Assembly: GCA_002887195.1 (NCBI GenBank)
Contig: PJAB01000016.1
Span: 1 to 64,000, forward strand
Source of the DNA: Chrysochromulina parva
Taxonomy: Eukaryota; Haptophyta; Prymnesiales; Chrysochromulinaceae
DNA length: 64,000 bases
Reading direction: 5' to 3'
A program made the translations under genes and the position numbers. The notes below the pieces were generated by a model that saw nothing but the letters and a program-made list of their open reading frames with translations, made no database searches and was not told where the DNA came from. Numbering within the stretch: position 1 is the first letter of the stretch; each line of letters starts with the position of its first letter. Of this stretch, positions 11,201 through 20,556 are shown piece by piece.

Positions 11201-12278
11201 CGCTCATTAGGCCAGCGATCGAACCCGGACGAGAGTGGATCACCTGCCGGAGCTTGCTATTCTCCTCCTCGAGCTCCATAACCCGCCGTGCCATGTAGTC
11301 CCCCGCGGCCACGGCGGCGTTCGCGGCGGCGGCGTTGGCGGCGGAGGCGGCGACGGCAGCGGCGGTCACGGCGGCGCCGCGCGCTGTCGCGGGCGAGCTC
11401 CGAAGCGGTGTACACAGCGGAGGGTGTGAATGTGTACACAGCGGCGGCCACGGAGGCGCCGTCCCGTCGCCGGCGGTCAGAGCAGGCACCGGCGTTGGTA
11501 CTTCCATGCATGGTACCTGCGAGACGGCGGCGGCATCGGACGGCCACGGCGTGCTTGGACGCGAAGCGCCGACTTGAGCGGTCTGAGGGGTGGGTAGCGC
11601 AGCCATCGGGCGCGCCCCTCGCTCCTTGCGCACCAATGGCGACGGCTGACTAACCTCCGCCATGGTCGGCGGCGGGTGCGCTGCGACACTCCCACCTACG
11701 GGTAGCTCCCATACAAAACCAGGCTGCGCCATGGCATGCACCGTTGACGCGCTGTCGCCGGTCTTGCTGGCCATCGGGTGGCCGCACGGCTCCTGCAGCG
11801 GTGGACGATGTGGCGGAGCACTCGCGATGGGCATCGCGCTCACCATCGTAGGCACCGGTTGTACGGGCGGTGGCGGCGGTGGGGCTAGCGGCAGCTGCAG
11901 CGCTGCCGCTGGTCGGGATGGAGGCTGCAATGGCGTCGCCGCCGTGCTGTCAAGACCGTTGCCGTGTCGCGACGGCGGTGTGCTGCTGATTCGGGTGTGG
12001 GCAGCGGTGGCGGCAGCCACGCCGAGCACGCCAATGGCGGCTTGCAGCGCCTCGTCATCGTGGTTGAGCGCAATGTCGAACTTGGCTGTAGCCTCCCAGG
12101 TGCGGAGGCGCTCCTCCATGTCGCGCAGCCGACACTGCCATCGGACCAGTGAATACTCGAGCTCGGAAGCGCGCAGCTCCTCGGCAGCTTCTTTCTTGCG
12201 TTGCGTTGCTGCTCTCGCGAACTCCGCGCCGTCGATCGAGCCGACGGAGAAGGGGCCCATGTGAAGAGCTTCGTGCAT
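8289..12278 (-). CDS. 1329-residue low-complexity protein with EF-hand-like region
   Basis: One uninterrupted frame from ATG to stop. N-terminus: a coiled coil near residues 20-70, then Pro/Ala-rich sequence and a polyproline block (about 375-435). An EF-hand-like segment at about 443-500 (FQAFDKFDVGQRGFIDRREL) has an imperfect calcium loop. It is followed by heptad repeats of the RDETLMG type, YDLEAER repeats and QEPLQEPL repeats. Residues about 860-965 form a compact domain (MSVVAFTLKLAGDISSFTPS...) that recurs in the membrane protein at 20557-21291. Near the C-terminus, a QWESPGGPMDETGRF segment is duplicated. Function unknown; a calcium-responsive scaffold is only a guess. The long open plus-strand frames across it are antisense shadows of repetitive GC-rich codons. 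Confidence 0.75.
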   Translation of the reverse strand: MHEALHMGPFSVGSIDGAEFARAATQRKKEAAEELRASELEYSLVRWQCRLRDMEERLRTWEATAKFDIALNHDDEALQAAIGVLGVAAATAAHTRISSTPPSRHGNGLDSTAATPLQPPSRPAAALQLPLAPPPPPPVQPVPTMVSAMPIASAPPHRPPLQEPCGHPMASKTGDSASTVHAMAQPGFVWELPVGGSVAAHPPPTMAEVSQPSPLVRKERGARPMAALPTPQTAQVGASRPSTPWPSDAAAVSQVPCMEVPTPVPALTAGDGTAPPWPPLCTHSHPPLCTPLRSSPATARGAAVTAAAVAASAANAAAANAAVAAGDYMARRVMELEEENSKLRQVIHSRPGSIAGLMSGPISPSTYPTPRLDPPAQRPPPPPAPPPVPPPPVPPPPVPPPPVPPPPPPAAPPPPPAAPPPPPAAPPHAAPPERPAARMPPRVFQAFDKFDVGQRGFIDRRELGAALHQCGIDLSASGLLGVLARYVMPDEGTSSAQRSRDETLMGRDETLMDRDETLMGRDETLMSRDETLMSRDEFDQLVSELEAAMLRSAPVPTSRYDLEAERYDLEAQRYDLEAERRELEAQRYDLEAEMLRSVKMPPSPTEMLVRSAPLAPLEPLPAPPLPPRHHPRLSPPPLDSTSSTYPPLQEPLHEPLQEPLQEPSQEPLQEPLQSSTSPPWRPSLARPSQEPFGEPLKEHLNEPLGQPWDGALTTPLSNVCPGMLSMEQLTAAQEAAAERALRGYDAAGRPGGRYSAQQPPPGMEFGGYLKGCIGVVWMPAGANARPSDVHSSSCAAAAAAFTDAAAFTDVAASTEASAPSLAPPLTLPPPPPPPASARDGARQPAIAPPPGARDGACAPPPPAMSVVAFTLKLAGDISSFTPSVQAEITSAIAAEAGVQPSAVEVAVTSGSVIVDVSIQTPTATATSVQSKMASATSSPSSATAMLASVTGVQCAVIAISKPATLSAMTTAPTTAPIPTTTPMLSTALRTAELTEEQLAEITRQIASATSLGEVQRLEAALKAGEYGKYGRQLAANIMANSAIAPPPFSSTSSGAQHGAEPWQAGVARLARGWDVASPARGGTVASPARGGAAASTARGGAAASSPGLEWPSMDEAALWQQSEALRQAMRKHQRAIRDTQWESPGGPMDETGRFRQWESPGSPMDETGRFSLSLSVTSFGAFDGLGSGNVPRAYDGAYDGGGSAADGAGTDGGSVAASPSPSPARPRRPRRPQTTAMVTAAEFREITAARAARRRLQLEVVARAQWPSEPRRLSVLLGDEELHELHRARAVARSESGLGMASRRLDRLGAGPFSPGFWADRPPPKPFLK
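10262..10790 (-). repeat. Three coding minisatellites in the 1329-residue protein
   Basis: 12-bp units (10262-10345) encode QEPL repeats; 21-bp units (10498-10605) encode YDLEA(E/Q)R; a separate 21-bp array (10676-10790, about 5.5 copies) encodes RDETLM(G/S/D). All preserve the frame. The two 21-bp arrays give exact seven-residue periods, compatible with helix or coiled coil. Confidence 0.85.
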
Positions 12279-12818
12279 TCATGAAGAATTCACAGCCAAT
12301 GTTTATAAGTCGACACCCAAGACACCGGACCGGCGTACATACGGATGCGGTTAACACACCAATACGTAAAAAACAGCAATAAACACTTCATGACTCCACG
12401 ACGTTCACAGAAGGGTCCGTCCACGACGCACTCCACACACTATGCAACACAGTAACTCTCCACTCTGCAACACACAGGACCCCACAGCCACACATCGTGG
12501 CCCACTCTCATTGGTGCCCTCAGGGTATGCCACACATCTAGTCCGGGTCTCGCTGGATGCCGGAATGCGCGGGATGTGCTCCTCATGTAGAGGCCCGGGG
12601 GCACGTCATCATAGTTACTGTATCGAGAGAGCGAGAGAGAGAGCGAGAGAGAGAGCGAGAGAGAGAGAGCGAGAGAGAGAGAGATGAGAGAGAGCGAGAG
12701 AGAGCGAGAGAGAGCGAGAAAAGCGAAAAAGAGCGAAAAAGAGCAAGAGAGCGAAAGCGAGAGCGAGAGAGGGCGAGAAAGAGCGAGTCGCAGTAGCTGC
12801 GAGAGCCGAGAGCGCGCC
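12279..12818. other. Intergenic region with a GA-rich microsatellite
   Basis: No gene is supported. From 12624 to 12788 the plus strand is an imperfect (GA)n/(GAGC) array, CT-rich in the sense of the actin-Sfi1 gene, whose stop codon lies 30 bp away. The long low-complexity frames here (Arg-Glu or Leu-Ser repeats) come from the array. Confidence 0.7.
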
Positions 12819-15800
12819 TCACCTTGAGAGCGCATCCTCAAGATAGCTGTCGAACCCAGGCGAGAGGACACGCATGCGTGAGACCGGTGACTTGGCAGGA
12901 GGCGAGCTCCGTTGGAGCGCCTTCTCGAGCGTCTTCTGGCAACGGGGATGGAAAGGGCCCAGGTGCGCCACGTCCTGCGGCTCGAGCCCAAGGCTGAGGA
13001 GCCGCTTCGCCCATTTTTGGCCATCGCCCAAGTTGTCGAGCACGTGCTGCAACTCGTCCATGTAGCGCACCTGCCGCCGGAGCCATTTGTGCCGCTGGAT
13101 GCGCCAGCGCGCCTCGGCACACCAGTATGAGAGCGCCACCTTGAGCACGCGATGGCGGCGGCGCGGGAGCAGCTTCGAGCGACGTCGCCAGCTCGCCAGC
13201 GTGTACCAGTGCCACAAGGTGTCGACCTTGAGCCGCCACGATCGGCGCGGGATGACGCGCAGCTTGAGGGTGCTCATGGCCTCGTGAAAGTTCGCCTCCT
13301 TCACACACCATTGACGAAACCGGCGCATGCCGCGCCGGCACGCGGCGCCATCGCCTCGCGGCTGAAGCCATCGAGCCTCGACATCGCGCCGTTTCATTCG
13401 CCACTGATATGCAACCCAGCGCTGCACCGCGGTGAAGAACATGTGGCGGTGCACCTGTGGGGGCGAGGCGCCGTGGTGAGCACCCGCATGCAAGGCAGGT
13501 CATCAGGTGGCTATCAATGTGCTGCATGCGGCGCCGTGGTGAGCACCCGCATGCAAGGCAGGTCATCAGGTGGCTATCAACGTGATGGCAGCGGACGGCG
13601 GGTGCACCTCGGCCTTGATCGAATCGAAGCGCAGCTTGAGCATCGCCATTTGGCGGCGCACCTGTGGGGAAGGGAACAGGGCGCCATGGTGAGCACATGC
13701 ATGCTGAGTTGCCCAGGCACCAACTGGCGGCGCACCTCCGCCAGGTGCGTCTTGAGCGCCTTGCGCGCGAGGTGCGCTCGGACGAAATGACGAAACTCGA
13801 ACCGCCTTCGGATCTTGAGCATGCGTGAGCGACTCGTGATAGCCTCGAGCCGCCGCCGCTTGCGCCCATCCACCGCCGCGCGAGTTGCGGCGACCCAGAA
13901 CTGGATCGCTATGCCCGTACGGGCGAAGCCGGCCGCCTCGGCGAGGTCGGCCTTCGCCTTCGCCTTCGCCTGGGTGGCACGAGCCCAGCGCAACAAGCCG
14001 TCCTCGCGCTCGCGCTTCTTCTGCTTCGCGCGCACGTGTGCGGCTTGATGGATCATGGACGCCATATAGGACCACTGGCGGAGCGCCCGCTCGAGCGTCG
14101 TCTTGAGCGCCTTCCACTCCGACCTGGCTTTGAAGAGCCGGGCGAGCTTGCGACGACGCGCCTGGCGGAAGAAGGCGCCGAGGGCTCGCCGGCAGCCGAA
14201 GCGGGCGCACACCTTGTGCATGGTGCCCACCGCGGCGCGTCGCGCGTCGGCGTACCGGTACCACACTGCGCAGGCGTCGCCGAGCTGCCCGGTGCTGTGC
14301 CAGTCAGAGGCCTTGTCCATCCTCCTCTGTTGGAGGATGGTGCGGGCTCGATGGCCGAGCCATCGACGAGAGCCCCACTTGGAGCCGTTACGTGCCCAGG
14401 CTGTGAGCACGGCTGGTTGGCGCGCGCGCGCCGCCTGCCGCTCGGCCTCGCGCGCCGCGCCAAAGGCGCACCAGTGCAGCCACCCCGAGCGTGTCTGGCG
14501 GCGCAGGTGATGGCGCAGCACCGTTTCGGCTGGCACGCTCGGGGTGTTCAGATCGCACACTGCCCATGTGGCGGCTAGCCGCTGATGGAGCTGCCGCTTG
14601 ATGAGCTCGTCATCATCACTCTCGCAGAGCAGACGCAGCGCGCGAGCCGCAATTGCGAGAGCCGCCGCCGCCGCCGCGCTCCCACTGGCTGCCGAAGCGG
14701 CGGCCGCTGCTTGCATGAGCTCCTTGGGCGTCGTGCCGTGCGCTGCCTTGAGGCCCGTGCCGGCTGCGCCAGCGCCGTCGTCGTCGTCAGCGTCGCGCTC
14801 GTCCGGATCGCCCTCGACCAGCGCGCCGCTCTTCGGGCGCCGCCTCTTCTTGGCGATCTTGGTCTGTGAACAGCCCGCCGCGAGCACCTGCTGCGTCAGC
14901 GAGCGCTCATAGATGGGTCTCACCTGCCAAATTTGGGTGTGACGCATGCGCCTGCGCTCCTCAGAGCTCCCAACGGGAGATTGTTCGAGCCAGAACTTGC
15001 GCGCTGCCTCGAGCTGCTTGTGCACGTGCTCGCGCGTCGCCTTTGCCTCCGCTGCGTGCGCCGCCGCCTCGGTGGCTCTGGTCTGCGCTGTGTGCTCTTC
15101 CATCGCCTGTAGCGAGCGACAGACGACCGTTCGTGGAGGTGCGTGGACCGCTCGTGGATCGGCTTTGAATGCGTCGCGGCTCACAAAGAGGCCGTGGGCT
15201 GAGGTCATCTGGCTGAGCAGCGCGCCGCCCAGCCACTGCGCCAGGCGCCGGTCCGGGTTGGCAAACACGCGAGGCATCAGTGCCGTGGCACCCTTGTCCA
15301 CGAGAGTGGTTTTGAGACCTTCCTCAAGGCGCTCTGGACACTTTGCGAGCTTGCTCGTACCGCCGACGAGGACGACATGCCCGAGCAGCTGCTGCCGGAG
15401 GCTCACGTCCGCGAGCATCACGGTGCGCACGATCGCCTCGGGCAGCCCGCACAGCTCCTTGGCCGCTGCGTGCTCGTCGTCCAACAGTGAGGGATCAAAG
15501 AGTCCGTCGCAGCTCGCGTCGGCCGTGCGGCCGCAGTGCTTACCGCCGAGCCCATGGAGCACTGCGCCGTCGAGCACGCTCTTGCCATCGTACATGATGT
15601 AGATGAACGTCGCGGGGAACCCCACGTCCACTAACACGCCCGTGTCGAACTGGGCGTTGTACACGGCAAGCAGAGGTCCAGGGTAGCAGCACACGGCCTG
15701 CACGGCCTGCACGGTAAACGCGGCGGCTGCAGCGCGCTCGCGATGCGCCTCGGACTCGTCAGGAGGCTCGGCGAGCACGAGCGCACACTCTTCCAGCTCC

Positions 15801-15967
15801 TCGAAGCTCTCGAGCGCTTGGAGCGCGTCCGGTAGCTTCGCCTCGTCCATGCGCCCATCGGCAGTCACATGTGCAGGTAGAATCACGCTCGGCCCACCAT
15901 CTTCGACGTACCCAAACCGCCACTCGCACGCACCCGCGTCCGCCACGACGACAACGTCGGGAAGCAT
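12819..15967 (-). CDS. Actin-like protein fused to Sfi1-like tryptophan repeats, 3 exons
   Basis: Exons 15967-13736, 13661-13608 and 13454-12819 join in phase 0 to 973 residues. Residues 1 to about 275 follow the actin/Arp fold: FDTGVLVDVG (phosphate-loop-like), SCDGLFDPSLL, GLPEAIVRTVMLADVSLRQQ, HVVLVGGTSKLAKCPERLEE and the late QWLGGALLS. From about 280 it is helical, and from about 430 onward Trp/Leu/Arg-rich repeats recur every 25-40 residues (examples ALRQWSYMAS, DTLWHWYTLASWRRR, ALSYWCAEARWR, RRFRQWCVKEA), as in Sfi1 centrin-binding repeats. Centrin binding and a basal-body or contractile-fibre role are inferred. The actin part is too divergent for conventional actin and lacks the canonical N-terminal loop, so ATP binding is uncertain. 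Both intron donors copy the next exon's start. Confidence 0.75.
13462..13590 (-). repeat. Two-copy 61-bp tandem repeat in actin-Sfi1 intron 2
   Basis: A block containing GCCGTGGTGAGCACCCGCAT (plus strand) and TCATCAGGTGGCTATCAA occurs twice, starting near 13470 and near 13531, inside intron 13607-13455. The GGTGAGCA...GCATGC core also occurs in intron 1 and in three pyruvate carboxylase introns. Confidence 0.8.
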
Positions 15968-16020
15968 CGCGAGGTCACCAGCAAGTCGCCCTCGGCAAAA
16001 CGCTGCCCTGGACCGACCGT

Positions 16021-16065
16021 CGTGTGGCCGCTAAAATTCGTTTCGAAAATTTTAGCGGCCACACG
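16021..16065. promoter_or_regulatory. 18-bp perfect inverted repeat upstream of actin-Sfi1
   Basis: Arms 16021-16038 (CGTGTGGCCGCTAAAATT) and 16048-16065 are exact reverse complements around a 9-nt loop, 54 bp upstream of the actin-Sfi1 ATG. It could be a protein-binding palindrome or a 5' UTR hairpin. The rest of 15968-16202 shows nothing else. Confidence 0.75.
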
Positions 16066-16202
16066 CTGCTTCGAAATGGCGACGTCGTGAAGAAGCAAAT
16101 CAGGGTGCACCAGTACTCGTCTTGTCACGTTGACTCTTCTAGGTGAAAAACCATATAATGCTGTTTATGCTCCATGGCGCTTGGCGCATGGGACTTAGCT
16201 CA

Positions 16203-16889
16203 TCAACCCGTCGGCAAGGAGGGCAAGGAGGTCAAGGAGGTCATCAGCTCCTCAGCATCCTCTGAGAGCGACCTCAACGAGGAGGAAGTCCGCGCGCGCG
16301 AGTGGCGCCGCCCAACGGAGCGTCCGCTGATGCGGCTGATCGGCGGCGACCGCGGTGGCGGTCGTCCGTAGTGCGGCAGGGGCGTGCAGGTCGTACTTTG
16401 TGGCGTGGGCTGATCGCAAGCGCCGCCGAGCAAGGGCGGGCTCTCAGTTGCAGCGCGCAAGATGATCTTGCTCCGCCGCTCGCTCGCACCAGGTGACGCG
16501 AGCACTGCTTTGATTTGCTCCGAGTATAGGTTTTCCGGGATAGAGAGTGATTTTCGTCGAGCGGGAGCCTGCAGCAACGGAGGCAACTTGCTCGTCGTGA
16601 GCTGGCCCTGGGCGTCACCGCCCGGCTTGAGGAGAGCGCCCACGTCGGGCCGGTGCGCGGGCAGCACCTTGGGAGCCATCGTGGTCGGACGGAGGGTGGG
16701 AATGTCGCTGATGACGGATAGACTGTGCATGGCCACTACGCTGAGGTGGTGAACACCTTGTGCGAGGGAGCCTCTCTGCTGAGTGTGCTCGGCAGGCACG
16801 TGCGGCTCCTGCTTGGTGCACGACTTGGATCCATTTGGAGCCGCGCTACCGGCCGCGGGCGATTCCATCGCGCTCGCTCCGCAACCCAT
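16203..16889 (-). CDS. Hypothetical protein with N-terminal acylation motif (MGCGAS)
   Basis: 228 residues. I choose the ATG at 16889 because it gives MGCGASAMES, with Gly2 suited to N-myristoylation and Cys3 to palmitoylation; the open frame extends 51 codons upstream, but that stretch overlaps the neighbouring gene and lacks family features. The body is Ser/Pro/Arg-rich and probably disordered; the best-ordered segment is RRKSLSIPENLYSEQIKAVL, which looks like a short amphipathic helix and contains a basophilic kinase site (RRKSLS). Likely a peripheral membrane protein on the cytoplasmic face; function unknown. It lies downstream of the ATP-grasp gene on the same strand (142 bp). Confidence 0.55.
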   Translation of the reverse strand: MGCGASAMESPAAGSAAPNGSKSCTKQEPHVPAEHTQQRGSLAQGVHHLSVVAMHSLSVISDIPTLRPTTMAPKVLPAHRPDVGALLKPGGDAQGQLTTSKLPPLLQAPARRKSLSIPENLYSEQIKAVLASPGASERRSKIILRAATESPPLLGGACDQPTPQSTTCTPLPHYGRPPPRSPPISRISGRSVGRRHSRARTSSSLRSLSEDAEELMTSLTSLPSLPTG

Positions 16890-17031
16890 GGTCGATAAAG
16901 CGGAGTGCTCGAAGACGGAAGTGGCCAGTCGGGAAGTATCGCCGGATTTCGTCAGAGAGTCAGAAATTGCGTTTTGCGTGCCTACCAACACTACACTAGA
17001 CTCACTAAGCGTCGTCCACGTGCTTCCGGTC

Positions 17032-17904
17032 TCACCCGGCACCGTCGCGTCCTCTCCACATCGTACGAATGGCAGCGTCCGCGCGATCGTTCCAGTCGAC
17101 CAGGTCGAACAAGAGCTGGAACTCGCCGAAGACGGCGCCTCTTGGTGTCGCGTAAATGTCGATGCGCGCGAACGCGCCGACGGCGGCGCCCAACCGGCGC
17201 GCTGTCGCTACCATGTGGTCCCAGCACAGGGGCTTCAGTGGAAGTGGCACGAGCTCCACAAGGCCGCTCTCCGCACTCGTTGGGAGCGCGCACCACGTGG
17301 GTTGGGGTGTAAACGACTCGTCACAGTCGGCGACTGCAACCGTGTACCCTTCGCCGCGCCGTTCTCGGGACACCATGATCGTCACGTGCGCAATGGTCGG
17401 GCCGAAGCACCAGAACTTGAAATCCACCGGCAAGCGCGAGGGCGCAGCGTCGCCCCGTTCATCCGCCAGGAGCTCCTCCACCATGTAAGAGCTGAACTCA
17501 TCGTCGGCGGCGATCACATCCGCGGCAGCATTCACGTCAAATGGTTTGTTGCGAAGCAGGTCGTGTGCCCCTCCACGCACGGCAAACGCTTGTTTGTTCT
17601 GGTAGCCGTGCACAGGTTTCAGCACAAAATCCGAAGAGCATCGCGCGAGATGTGAGCGCAGCGCCGATTTGTCGGCGGCGATCTCGGCAGCGTCAAAGAC
17701 GGCCAGGGTGGCGGGCACATCAGCTCCGTGCTCTTTTGCAAACGCCTTCTGACCGAGTTTGTCTAGAATCTTGAACGGAAATGGCGTCGGCCGACCAAGG
17801 AACTCCCAACGCAACTTTCGATCAGCCATGCGCGCGGTGAATACCGGCGCTGAAGTGCCCTCAAGGAGCGCCTTGGCGATGACGCCTCTTTTCAGTACTG
17901 TCAT
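17032..17904 (-). CDS. ATP-grasp family protein, TupA-like
   Basis: 290 residues, single exon. Order: N-terminal arm (RKLRWEFLGRPTPFPFKILDKLGQK..., residues 29-55), a central ATP-grasp core with DFVLKPVHGYQNKQAFAV (Lys and Gly loop, about 92-110), an EELLADERGD segment, the VDFKFWCFG strand, and the C-terminal IDIYATPRGAVFGEFQLLFD acidic metal-binding strand (about 248-268). This order fits the TupA-like ATP-grasp family, seen near teichuronopeptide and polysaccharide biosynthesis genes in bacteria; it would ligate an amine to a carboxylate using ATP, substrate unknown. No transit peptide is obvious. The start is the first ATG; a GTCAAGTC element lies 70-95 bp upstream. Confidence 0.75.
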   Translation of the reverse strand: MTVLKRGVIAKALLEGTSAPVFTARMADRKLRWEFLGRPTPFPFKILDKLGQKAFAKEHGADVPATLAVFDAAEIAADKSALRSHLARCSSDFVLKPVHGYQNKQAFAVRGGAHDLLRNKPFDVNAAADVIAADDEFSSYMVEELLADERGDAAPSRLPVDFKFWCFGPTIAHVTIMVSRERRGEGYTVAVADCDESFTPQPTWCALPTSAESGLVELVPLPLKPLCWDHMVATARRLGAAVGAFARIDIYATPRGAVFGEFQLLFDLVDWNDRADAAIRTMWRGRDGAG

Positions 17905-18317
17905 TCGGCGTGATGAAAGAGGTGCGTGCCACGATCAGGTCTGGTCAGGGTCGGTCATAAAATGTGTTTGCAGTCAAGTCTTGGCAAGCAAGTCAAGTCC
18001 GTCTTCTCCACCCCCTCCCTTCCACCCTTCCGGTGCTCTCTCGATAGGCTTCCGTATGGGTGTCTGTAGTTTATGTATAGACTTGTCTTGGGAGGGACGA
18101 AACCGCAGCCCCTGGGACCGCAGCGCAGCTTGCAGCGCAGCCGGCCGGACTGCCCTTGCCGGACTGCCGGAGCCCGGAGGACCCGCCAAGGGACCCGCGC
18201 TGAGGCTAACACGTAACAGGAGCTGTCGTGGGGAGAGATGAGTCCTTGTCTCCTGGTGCGGTGATGCGATTTTCGCTCATTACTCCCTAATTTGGAACGT
18301 GCGCTTCGTCCACGCAG
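17905..18317. promoter_or_regulatory. Divergent promoter region with a module shared with 57.9 kb
   Basis: Lies between the divergent ATP-grasp and orphan genes. GTCAAGTC elements span 17972-17999, and a 49-bp block (18042-18090) is about 85% identical to 57894-57939, which also lies in a divergent gene spacer. No gene is visible in the spacer. Confidence 0.55.
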
Positions 18318-19346
18318 ATGAGTGGTCCTCGCGGCGCGGCCACTGAAAAGCGTAGCAGGGACAGCTGTGCTCGTTTACGCCTTCTCACCGAGTCCCTACA
18401 GCTCATGCCGTCACGCAAGCGCAGCGCTGATCCATCGCTGCAGCCCTCGATGCCTCATACCTCCGCCATCGGCCAAAGTACGCACCTCTTTGCTGAGCCT
18501 GCGTCCATTACCGTGCCCGAGTTCATTACCTTCCCAGTTCAGAGGCAGAGCAAGCGAGTCACGGCTCACGGGCACAAGTGCTGCCAGATGCATGAGCGCG
18601 ACGGCGGTGTGTTCGGATGTGAGTTACCCTCGGGGCACGCGTGGCCACATGCACTCGAGGCGCTGGACTCGCTCCGTCCCAATCGGTGTGGACGAGAGCA
18701 GTCGCAGAAGGAGATGAAGGCTATCATGCTCTGCGCTCCCCAAATGAAGCAGCCAGAGCTTATGTACGACGGTGAGGACACTTCCGATGAAGCAACGATT
18801 ATTTCCCTCGGGGACGCTACCAAGTTGTCATCAAGACGGACCTCACCGGTCACAGCGCCCTCGACACCGACAATCACGAGCAGCTTCTCGAGCGACGCGG
18901 CGGAGGACAAAACTGACGAAGTCGAGCTCTTCGACTTTTTCGAGCTCGATGCAGCGCCGCTGGTGATGGAGGCGAAACGCTCTAGTGCCAACGCGGTCGA
19001 GGGCCGTATTCTGCGCACGCCGTCCTCGTGCCCGTTCCTTGAACGGGCTTTCGAAGGTGTGTATGAGACCGCGGAGGAGGCGGTGATGCTGGACATCATC
19101 ATCAGCTTCGAGGACGAGATACTGGACGAGATCGGGCCCGACCTGCGCACGGTATGGGACGCGGCAAGTCAGCCCGCCACGATCGAGTCGTCGCTGCTCT
19201 GGGACGTAGTCGCCACCCCTGCCATGATGCGTCGGCACGCCGTGCACACGCGTAAGGTGAAGGTCAAGGAGGCAGCCGAGGCTGCCTGCGCAGCGGGGGG
19301 CGTATTCTGTGCCGCCGACGACGATGCGGACCATTTCAGTGAGTAA
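18318..19346 (+). CDS. Hypothetical protein with a Cys/His GCELPSGHAWPH motif
   Basis: 342 residues in one exon from the first ATG; an alternative Met lies at residue 30. Around residues 85-112, HKCCQMHERDGGVFGCELPS then GHAWPH combines Cys and His in a C-x-LP-x-GH-x-x-PH pattern that I have seen in unnamed algal proteins and that may bind metal. The rest is acidic and disordered (Ser/Thr-rich 160-195, then Asp/Glu-rich helices), ending with a basic patch RRHAVHTRKVKVKEA. No membrane segment or signal peptide. A nuclear or cytosolic regulatory role is possible but not shown. It diverges from the ATP-grasp gene. Confidence 0.6.
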   Translation: MSGPRGAATEKRSRDSCARLRLLTESLQLMPSRKRSADPSLQPSMPHTSAIGQSTHLFAEPASITVPEFITFPVQRQSKRVTAHGHKCCQMHERDGGVFGCELPSGHAWPHALEALDSLRPNRCGREQSQKEMKAIMLCAPQMKQPELMYDGEDTSDEATIISLGDATKLSSRRTSPVTAPSTPTITSSFSSDAAEDKTDEVELFDFFELDAAPLVMEAKRSSANAVEGRILRTPSSCPFLERAFEGVYETAEEAVMLDIIISFEDEILDEIGPDLRTVWDAASQPATIESSLLWDVVATPAMMRRHAVHTRKVKVKEAAEAACAAGGVFCAADDDADHFSE

Positions 19347-20556
19347 GCCGCCAATGTCATGCATGAGGGCCTCTGCTGAGGGTATGCTGAGGGGTGCACT
19401 CAGCGTTCGTCAGCGTTCAGCAGCGTTCAGCGGCACTCAGTTCGATGGCCATGAGTGAGGACGAATCTCGCGCGACTGCCTGCAGCCGCCTACGCTACAG
19501 TCACCCCGGCCGCTCTCCTCGGCGGACCTCTCCGTACTGGCTCAGTGCCGCGCGCCGTGCCGGGCGTGTCGACCGGGCGTAGACTAGGCGTGGGCGCGCG
19601 CCAGTCAATCCAAAGGGGGGGGGGGGGGGGGCGGGTGCGCGCTAGGTGCGCGCGCCAGTCCATCCAAATGAATGCCATGCGGAAGGGCCTCTGAGCGCTC
19701 CAGCCACAGCGCGCGATGCACTGTGCAACTCGGGGGGCTAGGAACAGCTGAGAGGATCAGCAGAAGGATCAGCTTGTGTGTGGTTTTATCGTGCGCGTCT
19801 GATGCACTCAGAGGCAAGCAGACGCAATCAGCTCTTGTGGGGTAGTTTAGTGTGCGCGCAGACAGGAGAGGGGCATCGCTCCTGGTAGAGGCTGCTATGC
19901 CCCGGCAATGACGTCGGGAATGGTGAGATGCCGTCAGGGATGAGCTGTGAGTGACAGACCGAGCCGGCGAGGACCTCCGAGGACTCGGTCAGGGAGACAG
20001 GGACGCTCGGGTCGGTACGGTACGTAGCTGTCCCACATTCGGCTGAATGCGGCCGGCGCCGTATGCGGGTCGAAACTGCGCGGGACGTCGAAACGAGTGC
20101 GAGAATGCCAACGTGATACGTGCACATGTACAGGCGAGAGGCGTACCGAACTTAGTATGTGCCGTGATGCCTTATTTGATGCGAGCATCCAGCATGGATG
20201 TGTGCCGGACAGCCGGAGAGGTTGGCGTGGCGGAGCGCCGGAGCCTCCAGCCTCGCCTGGAACTCGCCTACTAAAACTGACTGTGAGCCGTGTGTGACCG
20301 GATCCGCGATATCTCTCCGTGAGGTCGACACGCAGCTCACTGGCGGATCGCGATTTCTTCGCTTTTGGGGCAAAATAATGATGCATACTTGTCTCGTGAT
20401 ATTAAACATGTCTCTGAATCAAACTCGCCAAGCGGCCCGCCGGCGCGGGGTCCCCCTGACGCATATCGGGCTACGGCATGAAGGGGCGTTCGGGTGGTCT
20501 ACGGGTGGCCCCCAGATTTTTCCCACGCTGCACACGCATCGCATGGACCGACATTA
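19347..20556. other. 1.2-kb region without a supported gene
   Basis: Contains a run of about 15 G (19616-19631), a 20-bp direct repeat GCGCGCGCCAGTC(A/C)ATCCAAA flanking that run, and short CACTCAG-type repeat patches at 19395-19440 and 19800-19832 like those in introns. Weak frames occur on both strands at 19828-20386, but none shows a family or consistent codon use. Confidence 0.5.

Noticed and set aside
12440..12822. Arg-Glu or Leu-Ser repeat frames
   Set aside because: Produced by the (GA)n microsatellite in every frame; no start context or continuation.
16890..17042. N-terminal extension of the MGCGAS protein
   Set aside because: It overlaps the ATP-grasp coding end, and the internal start creates a recognisable acylation motif.
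19828..20386. Minus-strand frames as an exon pair
   Set aside because: No consistent phase, family or codon bias, although short CACTCAG repeats nearby resemble intron sequence.
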